Shown one piece after another: positions 28,864 through 39,033 of a DNA stretch of 43,957 nucleotides. The translations under genes were made by a program, and so were the position numbers. The notes beneath the pieces are model-generated. The model saw nothing but the letters and a program-made list of their open reading frames with translations. It made no database searches and was not told where the DNA came from. Location of the stretch: contig JAJQEA010000194.1 of NCBI GenBank assembly GCA_021201905.1, positions 1 through 43,957 on the forward strand. The letters are read 5' to 3'. Each line of letters begins with the position of its first letter. Positions within the stretch are counted from its first letter, which is position 1. The DNA is from Clostridia bacterium (lineage in GTDB: Bacteria; Bacillota; Clostridia; Lachnospirales; Lachnospiraceae).

Positions 28864-29787
28864 TTATGATTTAAGTGCTTCCACTACTTTTGCGATATCT
28901 TCTAATTTTTCCACATTGAGGGTCTTCACGTCCCGGCTTATCTTCTTCATAAAACCGGCCAGGGTCTTACCGGGGCCAATCTCGATGAAGGTGTCCACGC
29001 CGTCCCCGATCATGGCCTCCACGCTCTGCTGCCATCTGACTGAGGATGAAACCTGCCTTGTGAGCAGTTCCTTTACCTCTGCGGCGCTCTTTACATACTG
29101 TGCCGTCACATTGGCCACATAAGGAATCCGCGGCTCATGAAGCTCCACCTGGGAAAGGATCTGGCCCAGCTTTTCGCCAGCGGCTGTCAGCATACTGGAA
29201 TGGAAGGGTCCGCTGACATTCAGCATTACCGCCCTCTTTGCCCCGGCTGCCTTTAACTTCTCACAGGCTTCTTCCACTGCTGCCTTCTCACCGGAAATTA
29301 CAATCTGTCCCGGACAGTTATAATTAGCAATCCACACGCCTTCCATGGCTCCTGTCACTTCCTCGATGGCTGCCGCGTCCAGGGCCAGGATGGCTGCCAT
29401 GGCGCCCTCGCCCACAGGTACGGCCTCCTGCATGAGGATTCCCCTCTGGCGGACCGTCCGGATGGCATCCTCATCACTCATGACTCCTGCCGCTGCCAGG
29501 GCGCAGTATTCTCCAAGGCTGAGTCCCGCCGCCACATCCGGCTTGATTCCATTTTCTTCCAGAACACGCATCATGGCGATGCTGGCGGTTACCATGGCTG
29601 CCTGGGTGTATTCCGTGATATCCAGCCTGTCATTTTCCTCAAAGCACAGCTCCGGCATGGAAAATCCCATTAACTGCGTTGCCTTGTCAAAGATTCTTTT
29701 TCCGGTCTCAGTCTGCTCATAGAAATCCTTACCCATTCCGCAGGCCTGGGCTCCCTGTCCAGGGAAAATAAATGCAATCTTGCTCAT
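28864..29787 (-). CDS. fabD: Malonyl-CoA:ACP transacylase
   Basis: [23 protein letters not shown]...[16 protein letters not shown]...GPFHSSML. Confidence 0.96.
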   Translation of the reverse strand: MSKIAFIFPGQGAQACGMGKDFYEQTETGKRIFDKATQLMGFSMPELCFEENDRLDITEYTQAAMVTASIAMMRVLEENGIKPDVAAGLSLGEYCALAAAGVMSDEDAIRTVRQRGILMQEAVPVGEGAMAAILALDAAAIEEVTGAMEGVWIANYNCPGQIVISGEKAAVEEACEKLKAAGAKRAVMLNVSGPFHSSMLTAAGEKLGQILSQVELHEPRIPYVANVTAQYVKSAAEVKELLTRQVSSSVRWQQSVEAMIGDGVDTFIEIGPGKTLAGFMKKISRDVKTLNVEKLEDIAKVVEALKS

Positions 29788-29853
29788 ACCTGTAATCTCC
29801 TTATCCTAAATCCTGTCTGTTTCCATCCAATCCGGCGCCTGCGTCCCAGGTCC

Positions 29854-30780
29854 CTAATTCCAATGCATCAGTTTTCCTGCCTGAGCCATGATTTCCTCCA
29901 TCATCTCCTTACAGGTCTGCTCCTTGGATATCATGCCTGCAATCTGTCCGGCCATAACGGTTCCGCCGTTTACATCGCCTTCCATGACTGCCTTGCGCAG
30001 GGTTCCCAGAGTCAGGTACTCCAGTTCCTCAAAGGATTTGCCCTCCTGCTCCAGCTTGATGTATTCTCTGGTCATCTGGTTCCTGAGTCCTCTTACAGGA
30101 TGGCCGTGGCTGCGTCCTGTAACCGTGGAATCGATGTCCTTGGCCTTGATAATGCGCTGCTTATAATTTTCATGTACAATGGATTCTTTGGCAACCACAA
30201 ACCTGGTTCCCATCTGGACTGCCTCAGCGCCCAGCATAAAGGCTGCGGCCATCCCTCTTCCGTCTCCGATACCGCCTGCCGCGATAACTGGGATGAAAAC
30301 AGCGTCCGCCACCTGTGGAACCAGAGTCATGGTGGTCTGCTCTCCTATATGGCCGCCGGACTCCATGCCCTCAGCCACCACTGCGTCCGCCCCGTATTTC
30401 TCCATACGGCGGGCCAGGGCCACGCTTGCAACCACGGGAATCACCTTGATGCCTGCTGCCTTCCACATTTCCATATATTTTTCGGGGTTTCCGGCGCCGG
30501 TGGTAACCACCTTGATGCCTTCCTCCACAACCACCTTAGCCACATCCTCCGCATGGGGGCTCAGCAGCATGACATTGACGCCAAAAGGCTTACTCGTCAG
30601 CTCCCTGGCCTTGTGAATCTCGTCCCGCACCACTTCCCCTGGTGCGTTGGCGCCGCCGATCAGTCCGAAACCGCCTGCCTCGGATACGGCTGCCGCCAGG
30701 TTGTGTTCTGCTACCCAGGCCATGCCGCCCTGAATAATAGGATATTCAATTCCTAACATTTCTGTAATTCTTGTTTTCAT
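29854..30780 (-). CDS. fabK: Enoyl-ACP reductase II (FMN-dependent)
   Basis: TRITEMLGIEYPIIQGGMAWVAEHNLAAAVSEAGGFGLIGGANAP; location in fab operon. Confidence 0.94.
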   Translation of the reverse strand: MKTRITEMLGIEYPIIQGGMAWVAEHNLAAAVSEAGGFGLIGGANAPGEVVRDEIHKARELTSKPFGVNVMLLSPHAEDVAKVVVEEGIKVVTTGAGNPEKYMEMWKAAGIKVIPVVASVALARRMEKYGADAVVAEGMESGGHIGEQTTMTLVPQVADAVFIPVIAAGGIGDGRGMAAAFMLGAEAVQMGTRFVVAKESIVHENYKQRIIKAKDIDSTVTGRSHGHPVRGLRNQMTREYIKLEQEGKSFEELEYLTLGTLRKAVMEGDVNGGTVMAGQIAGMISKEQTCKEMMEEIMAQAGKLMHWN

Positions 30781-30878
30781 TGTTCTACCTCCAGTTCTAC
30801 ATTTCCTGGGCTCTCCCCTATTAAAGTAACAGCGTGCTTCAATTCATCCACACGCCGTTGTCAAACCCTATCTGCTAT

Positions 30879-31112
30879 TTATGCCTCTACACCCTTGGCT
30901 TTTAAGTAGTTCATAACCTCTCCGACTGTGGTTAACTGCTCTAAGTCCTCAGCAGGAATCTCCACGGAGTACTCATCCTCCAGAGCCATAACCAGCTCGA
31001 ACAGGTCTAAGGAATCAGCTCCTAAATCTTCCTTGAAGGAGGAAGCCTCTGTAACGGTGTCTGCCTCTACGCTTAACTGCTCTGCAATAATTTCTTTCAT
31101 CTTCTCTAACAT
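30879..31112 (-). CDS. acpP: Acyl carrier protein
   Basis: 77 aa; FKEDLGADSLDLFELVMALEDEYSVEIP phosphopantetheine site DSL. Confidence 0.97.
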   Translation of the reverse strand: MLEKMKEIIAEQLSVEADTVTEASSFKEDLGADSLDLFELVMALEDEYSVEIPAEDLEQLTTVGEVMNYLKAKGVEA

Positions 31113-31162
31113 GGTTGTTGTTCTCCTTTTACATTTTCTTAATTTATATTATAATTTTATTT

Positions 31163-32125
31163 TTACCACTCTAACAGCGCCGCGCCCCAGGTAAGGCCTG
31201 CGCCGAATCCTGACAGCACCACTTTATCACCGGCTGACAGCATTCCCTTCCGGTTCATCTCATCCAACAGGATGGGAACCGATGCCCCTGACGTATTGCC
31301 ATAGTGTTCCATGTTGACCGGGAAACGGTCTATATTTACCTTCAGGCGTTTTGCTATGGATTCAATGATCCTGTAATTGGCCTGGTGGATGGCAAAATAC
31401 CTGACATCCTCGGCCTTCACTCCTGTATCTTCCAGCACCTCGGTGATACACTGGGGTACCTTTTTTACCGCAAATTTGAATACCTCCTGGCCGTCCATGG
31501 TCATATATCCCAGCTCCGGCTTCTTGCCCAGGAGGAAATTTCCATTGGTCCTGGAACCGCAGGTCAGCACTCCGCCTTTTGTTCCGTCTGAGTGCATGTT
31601 CATCCCCAGAATACCGGTTTCATCGGCCTTTACCACCACTGCGCCCGCGCCGTCTCCAAATAACACACAGGTTCCCCGGTCCGTCCAGTCAATCAGCTTG
31701 CTGAGCACATCCGCGCCAATCACCAGGGCCGTCTTATAGATGCCGCTGCTTATAAACGCATGGGCTGTGTTCAGCGCGTACACAAAACCGGTGCAGGCCA
31801 CGCTAACGTCAAAGCAGGCCGCGTTTGTCGCGCCTATCCTGCCCTGTACCTCACATGCCCCATTGGGAAAACAGTAATCCGGCGATGAGGTGGCCAGCAG
31901 TATAAGGTCTATTTCCTCAGGCTTTACACCTGCATTCTCCAGCGCATTGACGGATGCTTCAGCCGCCATATAGGAGGTACTTTCGTTGGTGGCGATTCTT
32001 CTCGCCCCTATCCCCGTCCGGCTGCGGATCCACTCGTCGTTGGTCTCCACAATCTTTGCAAGGTCGTCATTGGTCACAATCTGCTCCGGTACATATGAGC
32101 CGGTTCCTACGATTCTTGTTGTCAT
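31163..32125 (-). CDS. fabH: Beta-ketoacyl-ACP synthase III
   Basis: MTTRIVGTGSYVPEQIVTNDDLAKIVETNDEWIRSRTGIGARRIA...FDVSVACTGFVYAL...HQANYRIIESIAKRL...YGNTSGASVPI. Confidence 0.97.
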   Translation of the reverse strand: MTTRIVGTGSYVPEQIVTNDDLAKIVETNDEWIRSRTGIGARRIATNESTSYMAAEASVNALENAGVKPEEIDLILLATSSPDYCFPNGACEVQGRIGATNAACFDVSVACTGFVYALNTAHAFISSGIYKTALVIGADVLSKLIDWTDRGTCVLFGDGAGAVVVKADETGILGMNMHSDGTKGGVLTCGSRTNGNFLLGKKPELGYMTMDGQEVFKFAVKKVPQCITEVLEDTGVKAEDVRYFAIHQANYRIIESIAKRLKVNIDRFPVNMEHYGNTSGASVPILLDEMNRKGMLSAGDKVVLSGFGAGLTWGAALLEW

Positions 32126-32198
32126 TCTTCTTACCCATCCCGAATCCATCAGCAATCAGCGGACTCATGCCTTCCTTCTTTTGCTTGCTCAGAGGAAA

Positions 32199-32246
32199 TA
32201 CTTTGAACATCAAAGTAATACTACAGGAAACGTAAGAATTTGTCAA
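32199..32246 (-). promoter_or_regulatory. fab operon promoter with FabT-like palindromic operator
   Basis: Minus strand TTGACA (32246-32241), 17-bp spacer, TAGTAT (32223-32218), immediately followed by 19-bp palindrome TACTTTGA-TGT-TCAAAGTA (32217-32199). Confidence 0.8.
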
Positions 32247-32396
32247 GAAATATTTTTTGTCGCTTTTTGCTAACTTTACTGTTCTCTTACATTTCTTACC
32301 AATTCTGACATTTACATATATTGACTTTGCTCCCTGAATTTGGTAAGTTAAATTTGTACAAATGGGGCGAATACATTACACAAGGGGGTATTAACC

Positions 32397-32660
32397 ATGA
32401 AAACTACAGGTGTTATCCGTAAATTGGATGAACTCGGCAGAATCACCCTTCCCATCGAATTAAGAAGAAGCCTTGATTTGGATGTGAAAGATGGTCTTGA
32501 AATTACGGTTCAGGATGACTGTATTATCCTGAAGAAGGCAGAATGTGCCGACATCTTCACCGGAAGTACTGACGATTTGCTGGAATATGAAGGCAAGAAA
32601 GTATCCCGTCAGTCCGTTGTTGCGCTGGCTAAGTTAGCCGGCCTTAATGTCACCGAGTAA
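32397..32660 (+). CDS. AbrB/MazE-SpoVT-type transition-state regulator
   Basis: MKTTGVIRKLDELGRITLPIELRRSLDLDVKDGLEITVQDDCIILKK. Confidence 0.93.
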   Translation: MKTTGVIRKLDELGRITLPIELRRSLDLDVKDGLEITVQDDCIILKKAECADIFTGSTDDLLEYEGKKVSRQSVVALAKLAGLNVTE

Positions 32661-32679
32661 TCAAAACACGTACATAGAG

Positions 32680-32733
32680 AGAACCTGCGGCTCCTTCTCA
32701 ACATCAGAAGGCACATAAGCCGCAGGTTCTTTC
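32680..32733. terminator. Bidirectional intrinsic terminator between abrB-like gene and rsmI
   Basis: agaacctgcggct ... agccgcaggttctttct inverted repeat. Confidence 0.8.
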
Positions 32734-32750
32734 TATCTCTTATGGGTCTT

Positions 32751-33596
32751 TTACAGAAGTTTCTGGTACACATCCCGCTTTGTGATTCCCCGGTCCTTTG
32801 CCACGGCCTTCATGGCTTCCTTTTTATCCATGCCCTGGTCCGTATAGTAGGCCAGATGCTCTCCAATTTCCATCTCTTCCCAGCGGCTTATCTGCTCCCT
32901 TCGCAGCTTCTCCAGAGGCTTTCCTTCTATTACTATGACACACTCACCTTTGGGCTCCTCCTCACGGCAATGTTCCAGGGCTTCCAAGAACGTGGTCCTG
33001 GAGGCTGTCTCATATTTTTTCGTAAGCTCCCTGCATATGGTTATGTTCCTGTCCCCAAGGACTTCATATAAATCTTCAAGTGTTTTCACCAGATGGTGGG
33101 GCGCCTCATACACGATAATGGTCCTGGTCTCCTGCCTAAGCTCCTCCAAGATTCTAGCCCTCTCCTTTTTATCCCCCTTCTCAGAGGGAAGAAAGGCCTC
33201 AAAGCAGAATCTCCTGGTGGAAAGCCCCGACATGGTGAGGGCCGTGATACACGCTGCGGGGCCGGGAAGGGATGTGACCTGGATTCCCGCCTCATAGCAC
33301 TGCCTTACCAGCTCCTCCCCCGGATCCGATATACCAGGAGTGCCCGCGTCCGTAATCAGGGCTATGTTCACCCCTTCCTCCAGCCGGCTCACCAGGTATC
33401 TGGCCTTGTCCACCTTGTTATATTCATGGTAGCTGGTCATGGGCGTTTTTATATCAAAATGATTCAGAAGCTTGATGCTGTGGCGTGTATCCTCTGCCGC
33501 AATCAAATCCACTTCCTTTAATGTCCTGAGTACCCTGAAGGTGATATCCTCCAGATTGCCGATTGGCGTTGCGCAGAGATAAAGTATTCCTGCCAT
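32751..33596 (-). CDS. rsmI: 16S rRNA (cytidine1402-2'-O)-methyltransferase
   Basis: MAGILYLCATPIGNLEDITFRVLRTLKEVDLIAAEDTRHSIKLLNHF...LITDAGTPGISDPGEELV. Confidence 0.95.
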   Translation of the reverse strand: MAGILYLCATPIGNLEDITFRVLRTLKEVDLIAAEDTRHSIKLLNHFDIKTPMTSYHEYNKVDKARYLVSRLEEGVNIALITDAGTPGISDPGEELVRQCYEAGIQVTSLPGPAACITALTMSGLSTRRFCFEAFLPSEKGDKKERARILEELRQETRTIIVYEAPHHLVKTLEDLYEVLGDRNITICRELTKKYETASRTTFLEALEHCREEEPKGECVIVIEGKPLEKLRREQISRWEEMEIGEHLAYYTDQGMDKKEAMKAVAKDRGITKRDVYQKLL

Positions 33597-33637
33597 GAGC
33601 CTCTCCCTTCTATCCGTTGGACGCTTTGCGTCTGTTG

Positions 33638-34420
33638 TCAATATCCGTAGGTGGTCCGTATCTCCCGGGAATACTCCCCGTTCTCATCAAAGACAATGAC
33701 CGGGGCTTCCATCTTAAGGAGGGGACCGCCGCCCCTCACAGCCTCTATGAGCACCATGTTGGCCTCCCGGTCCGCATAAGGGTGGACCATCTTCATGCGC
33801 TTTGGCTCCAGGCCATGGCCCTTCATGACAGTGATAATTTCAATCAGCCGCCTGGGCCTGTGGACCATGCAGAAACGGCCTCCCGGTTTCAGTAACCGGG
33901 TGCCCTCCCGCACCACATCCTCCAGCGTACACTTCACCTCATGGCGGGCAATGGCCTTGGCATCCCCCGGATTCTTAAGCCCATGGGATTCATTCATATA
34001 AGGGGGATTGGAGGTTACCACATCAAAAGAAGCCAGTGCAAATAACCTGCTGGCCTCCACGATATCTCCGGTGACAATGTCCACCTTGTCTTCCAGATGA
34101 TTATATGCCACGCTCCGCCTGGCCATGTCCGCTGACTCTTCCTGTATCTCCAGGCCGGTAAAGTGGCTTCCCTCCGTCTTAGCCGTCAGGAGAATGGGGA
34201 TAATGCCCGTGCCTGTTCCCAGGTCCAGCACCTTTTCCCCCTTCTTCACAACGGCAAAGCCGGACAGAAGGACGGCGTCCATGCCAAAGCAGAACGCGCC
34301 CTTCCTCTGGATAATTCCATAATGGTTGCGCTGCAAATCATCGATCCGCTCGTCGTCCCGCAGCATGACGGCACCTTCCTGACGCCAAGTGTGTTTCACT
34401 GTAACTGTATCAGTTGTCAT
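33638..34420 (-). CDS. tRNA1(Val) adenine-N6-methyltransferase-like (TrmN6/YfiC family)
   Basis: ERIDDLQRNHYGIIQRKGAFCFGMDAVLLSGFAVVKKGEKVLDLGTGTGIIPILL...VTSNPPYM. Confidence 0.88.
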   Translation of the reverse strand: MTTDTVTVKHTWRQEGAVMLRDDERIDDLQRNHYGIIQRKGAFCFGMDAVLLSGFAVVKKGEKVLDLGTGTGIIPILLTAKTEGSHFTGLEIQEESADMARRSVAYNHLEDKVDIVTGDIVEASRLFALASFDVVTSNPPYMNESHGLKNPGDAKAIARHEVKCTLEDVVREGTRLLKPGGRFCMVHRPRRLIEIITVMKGHGLEPKRMKMVHPYADREANMVLIEAVRGGGPLLKMEAPVIVFDENGEYSREIRTTYGY

Positions 34421-35342
34421 CCAGCTTCGACTTTCCTTCCTTCTTCTCAAGGGCTTCCAGCTGCTTCAGCTCTGCGTCCGGCGTGTCGCCCCCGTGCTTT
34501 TCACCGCCGCCCTTGCCCTTCTTTTTCCTGGGCTTGAACTTGAGCTGGTCCACCTTGTACTCCCTGATTTCTTTCTCGTCCCGTTCCACGGTCACAATGA
34601 CCTTCACCTGCTGGCGCAGCACGTTGACGCTGTGTACCTCGCCCTTTAACCCGTCACTTGTGGTCACATAGTCTCCCGGATTGGGAAGCTTGCTGTTTAA
34701 CACCTCGTATGTTTCCTCTTCATTTTTAAGGCAGCACATAAGACGTCCGCACACACCTGATATCTTGGTGGGATTCAGGGACAGGTTCTGCTCCTTTGCC
34801 ATCTTGATGGACACAGGAATAAATTCAGACAGATAGGAATGGCAGCAAAGGGCCCTTCCGCAGATGCCGATGCCTCCCATAATTTTAGTCTCGTCCCTGA
34901 CTCCTACCTGGCGCAGCTCAATCCTGGTCTTAAACACACTGGCCAGGTCCTTCACCAGCTCCCTGAAATCGATTCTGCCGTCCGCAGTAAAATAAAACAG
35001 CACCTTGTTGTTGTCAAAGGTGTATTCGGCGTCAATGAGCTTCATCTCCAGGTGATGCTTCTTGATTTTTTCCTGGCAGATTTTAAAGGCATCCCTTTCC
35101 TTCTGCTTGTTCCTGGCCTCTGCCGCCTCATCCTCATCCGTGGCCATACGGATAACTGATTTTAAGGGCGGGACCACCTTAGACTCATCCACTTCCCGGT
35201 TTCCCAGGACCACATACCCGTACTCAATGCCCCTGGCCGTCTCCACGATGACGTGGTCGCCTGTTTTAATCTGGCGACCTGCTGGGTCAAAATAATATAT
35301 TTTTCCTGCGGTGCGAAAGCGCACCCCGATTACTGTAATCAT
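34410..35342 (-). CDS. PSP1-domain protein (RicT/YaaT-like)
   Basis: VIVETARGIEYGYVV...VLFYFTADGRIDFRELVKDLASVFKTRIELRQVGVRDETKIMGGIGICGRALCCHSYL. Confidence 0.9.
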   Translation of the reverse strand: MITVIGVRFRTAGKIYYFDPAGRQIKTGDHVIVETARGIEYGYVVLGNREVDESKVVPPLKSVIRMATDEDEAAEARNKQKERDAFKICQEKIKKHHLEMKLIDAEYTFDNNKVLFYFTADGRIDFRELVKDLASVFKTRIELRQVGVRDETKIMGGIGICGRALCCHSYLSEFIPVSIKMAKEQNLSLNPTKISGVCGRLMCCLKNEEETYEVLNSKLPNPGDYVTTSDGLKGEVHSVNVLRQQVKVIVTVERDEKEIREYKVDQLKFKPRKKKGKGGGEKHGGDTPDAELKQLEALEKKEGKSKLDDN

Positions 35343-35377
35343 TCTGTGTTCTCCTTCTCTTGCAGCCCTGACACGTC

Positions 35378-36367
35378 CTAATTCTCCTTCATGGTAAGAA
35401 GCATCAGCTCCATGACCAGTTCGGTGTTCACGTTGGCGTCCAGCCTGATTCTGGCCTTGTCAATGGCTTCCAGAATTTTCTCCAGACCGTCATAGCCGCT
35501 TGTGGTGCTGACACTCTTGACAGCGGAGAATTCATCCTTGAATATCAGCAGGTTAATATCCTTTGTGGTTTTATACATCAGGATATCCCGGTACCACATC
35601 TGCATAAAGTCCAGGCACTCCCGGATATCCAGGTTCTCCTCCTTGACCTTGTGGATGTAGTCCAAAAGCCCGGATATATCCGTATCCTTGATGTGCTTCA
35701 GGAGATGGAGCATCTCCCTGTACATCACCCCAAACTCCTCTGACTGGGCCAGATGGATGGCCTTGCCCAGATTGCCCCTGGCAAAAGCGGCATAAATATC
35801 AGCCTCGCTCTCATTTTCTCCCAGAGACTGCACCAGGTATTCCTTTACCACGGAATCCTTTAAGGGCTTCAGCTTAAGCTGCACACACCTTGACAGGATG
35901 GTGGGCAGGAATGCGTCCTGGTTGGTGGTCAAAAGCAGGATAACCGCATAGGCAGGGGGCTCTTCAATGGTCTTAAGAAGGGCGTTCTGTGCCTGTACGG
36001 TCATCTTCTCCGCCTCATCCATTATATATATCTTATAATAACTGCTGTAGGGACGTACCTGGATGGTATCGTTAATCTGCTCCCTTATATCATCCACGCC
36101 GATGCTGGCGGGCTTTTCATGTGTCACGTAAATAAGATCCGGGTGATTCCCGGAAAGTACCTGCTTGCAGGCATGGCACTGCATATAGGGCTCCTCCATC
36201 CCCTTCTCGCAAAGCAGGCTGAGGGCAAATGCGTTGGCCAGGGATTTTCTTCCCATTCCCGCCTCGCCGCTCAGTATATAAGCATGGGAAACCTTCCCTG
36301 TCTGCACTGCGTTGCGGAAATGATCCTTTATCTGTTCATGTCCTAATATATCGTTAAATCCCAACAT
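35378..36367 (-). CDS. holB: DNA polymerase III subunit delta'
   Basis: MLGFNDILGHEQIKDHFRNAVQTGKVSHAYILSGEAGMGRKSLANAFA...MDEAEKMTVQAQNALLKTIEEPP. Confidence 0.92.
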   Translation of the reverse strand: MLGFNDILGHEQIKDHFRNAVQTGKVSHAYILSGEAGMGRKSLANAFALSLLCEKGMEEPYMQCHACKQVLSGNHPDLIYVTHEKPASIGVDDIREQINDTIQVRPYSSYYKIYIMDEAEKMTVQAQNALLKTIEEPPAYAVILLLTTNQDAFLPTILSRCVQLKLKPLKDSVVKEYLVQSLGENESEADIYAAFARGNLGKAIHLAQSEEFGVMYREMLHLLKHIKDTDISGLLDYIHKVKEENLDIRECLDFMQMWYRDILMYKTTKDINLLIFKDEFSAVKSVSTTSGYDGLEKILEAIDKARIRLDANVNTELVMELMLLTMKEN

Positions 36368-36559
36368 AGTGATTGGTTCCCCCTTGCGCTGCCGGCCTGG
36401 TCTCCAAAACCCTGAGAATGCCCTAAACCGGTATATCCGGACTTCTGTCCTGACGGGGACGGACATCCTCAATAAGTATAGCATAAGAATTTTTCAATGT
36501 ATAGTACTACATTTTTCCCTGTTTTCCCTATTTATTATAACCTGTCCGGACGGTTTCAG

Positions 36560-37321
36560 CTATCTGCACCTGTCCTGATACTCCGACGGCGACACCCCCA
36601 GTATCTTCTTAAACTGCGCGCTGAAATACGCTGTGTCTGAATATCCCACCTGGTCCGCCATCTCGTACACCTTTACCCGGCAGTCCTTTAACAGGTTCAT
36701 GGCCATCTGCATCCGGTAATAGGCCAGATAGTTGGTAAAGGTGTAGTCAGTTTCCTTCTTAAAGACTCTGCTTAAGTATCCCTCGCTGATTTCCAGAAAA
36801 GAGGCTACGGTACTGATGGTGATATCCTCCCGGTAATACTCCCTGATATACTGGGTGGCCGCCTCCACATACTTGTTCTTAGATTTTTTATCGGAATGAA
36901 AGCACAGGACCGGGGCAGCGTCTGTTTCCTCCCCCTTTGCCGGACGTTCTTCCATCTGCTCCCTGATATGCCCCACCGCATGTTCCAAATCCCCATCCCT
37001 CAAAGGCTTCAGGAGATAATCGCTGACTCCCAGCCGCAGGGCGCTCTGGGCGTATTTAAAATCGCTGTAGGCGGTCAGGATAATGAATTTGGCGCGGCAG
37101 CCCTGTTCCCGCAGTTTTGTTATCATCTCCACTCCGTCCATTCTGGGCATCTTCACATCCGTCACAATAATATCCGGGGACAGGCGGACCGCCAGCTCTG
37201 CCCCTTCCTCCCCGTTGGCAGCCTCCCCTGCAATCACACAGTCCAGGGCCGCCCAGTCAATGGTCAGGATAATCCCGCGCCTGACCATTGTCTCGTCTTC
37301 CACCACAATGACTTTATACAT
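36560..37321 (-). CDS. YesN-type response regulator (receiver + AraC HTH)
   Basis: MYKVIVVEDETMVRRGIILTIDWAALDCVIAGEAANGEEG...PDIIVTDVKMPRMDGVEMI; AraC C-terminus GYSDTAYFSAQFKKILGVSPSEYQ. Confidence 0.95.
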   Translation of the reverse strand: MYKVIVVEDETMVRRGIILTIDWAALDCVIAGEAANGEEGAELAVRLSPDIIVTDVKMPRMDGVEMITKLREQGCRAKFIILTAYSDFKYAQSALRLGVSDYLLKPLRDGDLEHAVGHIREQMEERPAKGEETDAAPVLCFHSDKKSKNKYVEAATQYIREYYREDITISTVASFLEISEGYLSRVFKKETDYTFTNYLAYYRMQMAMNLLKDCRVKVYEMADQVGYSDTAYFSAQFKKILGVSPSEYQDRCR

Positions 37322-39033
37322 CCGGTACTTCCTTCTGAACCGGCAGCCTGAGCATGACGGTAGTCCCATCCTCCACCACAGCTGCCTTCATACCATACTC
37401 CTGTCCATAATATATTTTCAATATGTTGATCACATTGTATAATCCCAGATGGCCGTCCCTCTTTGCCGGATTATCGCTGTTAATCCAGTCCGCCATCTCC
37501 CGGCTCATGCCGCATCCGTCGTCAGTCACCGATATGTTCAGTATTCCCTCCTTCTGGAACGCGTAAATACAGATGTAGCCGTGCTCGCATCCGTCCAGCC
37601 CATGGATGATGGCGTTCTCAACCAGGGGCTGCAATATCATCTTGGGCACCATGCAGTCCTCCAGCTGGTCCGGTATCTCTGTCTCATACAGAAACCGTCC
37701 TGTAAAACGTATTTTCTGTATCTCCACATAGCTCTCAATGGTCTCCAACTCCTCCCTCAGAGTGATGAAGGGCCGGCTGGATATGCTCTTTCTCAGGATA
37801 ACAGCCAGGTTTTCCGCCAGCACCGCAACCTCAGGCACCTGGTTGATCCTGGCACTCCATTTGATGGAATCCAGGGTATTATAGAGGAAATGGGGATTCA
37901 GCTGAGTCTGGTACAGCCTGAGGGTGGTCTTATTTAAATCCTTCTGCTTCTGCACCGTGTCATCCAGATACTTCTGAAGGTCCCCGGTCATCTGGTTAAA
38001 GCTCTCTGTCAGCCTGCCCAGCTCATCCTGGCGGTTGGTGCGGATGCGGATGGACAAATCCCCCTTCTTCACCTTTGCCATGGCCTTGTCCAACAGGCTC
38101 ACCGGCTGGCCGATGCTCCGGGACAACGCGCCTGCTATGAGGAGACAGAGCACCAGTCCCAGGCCGGACAGCGCAAGGCTCACCGTACCCATGGTGCGCA
38201 CAGCCGGGGCGCTGATGGGCGCCGAACAGCGCAGCAGGATGTAAAAGCCCTGGGAGGGTTCCCTGGTCCACAGATATTTGGTATAAACCCCCTTTTTTCT
38301 CCGTCCCGCCCTGGCCTGATATGGTGTGCTCTATAATATCACTGATTTCACGTTCCCCGTATTCCGGCCTGGAACAGTAAAGAGGCTTCTGGTGGGAATC
38401 CAGTACCAGCAGCGTATCGCCGGACGAATAAAAACCGTTCAGCAGGTTGTCGAAATTTTCCCTGGTAAAGTCCAGCACCACATACCCGGTTCTGGCGCCG
38501 TGGGTGCTCTCCAGGGAGAATGCCCCCTGCATCAGAACATCGCTGCCGGATGACGGCAGGTAAGGGTCTGTCCTGTAATAGGTGATTCCCTGTTCCTCCG
38601 ACGCCTTTTTGAGCAGCCCCCAACGCACAGGCAGACGGCTGCTCTTAGGCGCTGTATCCGTGGTAAAACGCAGTTTTCCGCCCGCGTCGTAGATGCAAAA
38701 CTGCGCATGGCTGTAAACCTCCTGAACCACCTGGTACATGGACAAATACAAATCCTTCTGGAACTCTATGGTCTTATTGTCAATCATGACCCAGGCCGCG
38801 GAACCGTCCTCTGTCAGCGTTTCACAGGCTTTCTGGCAATTCTCTAACAGCTGGGTAAACCGTTCCCTGACTTCTTCCAGCTGCTGGTTTCCGTCCACAG
38901 TTATCTGGCGGTTGATTGAGGCGGTAAACAGACGCATCATCACAACACTTGAAAATGTAAGGGGCACCAGAGCCACCAATAGGCAGCCCAGGAATACCCT
39001 GGCCTTAAAAGAAAGTCTCCTGTACCATTTCAT
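37314..39033 (-). pseudogene. YesM-type sensor histidine kinase split by a frameshift near 38290-38303
   Basis: N-terminal sensor in ORF 38023-39075 (MKWYRRLSFKARVFLGCLLVALVPLTFSS...); HAMP/His_kinase in ORF 37314-38201 (NPHFLYNTLDSIKWSARI...). Frames change at GAGAAAAAAGGGGGTTT. Confidence 0.85.

Noticed and set aside
38285-38306. Programmed -1 frameshifting at A6G in the histidine kinase
   Set aside because: The required shift is +1 (or -2) relative to the upstream frame, so an A-AAA-AAG -1 slip would not restore the kinase; an indel is simpler.
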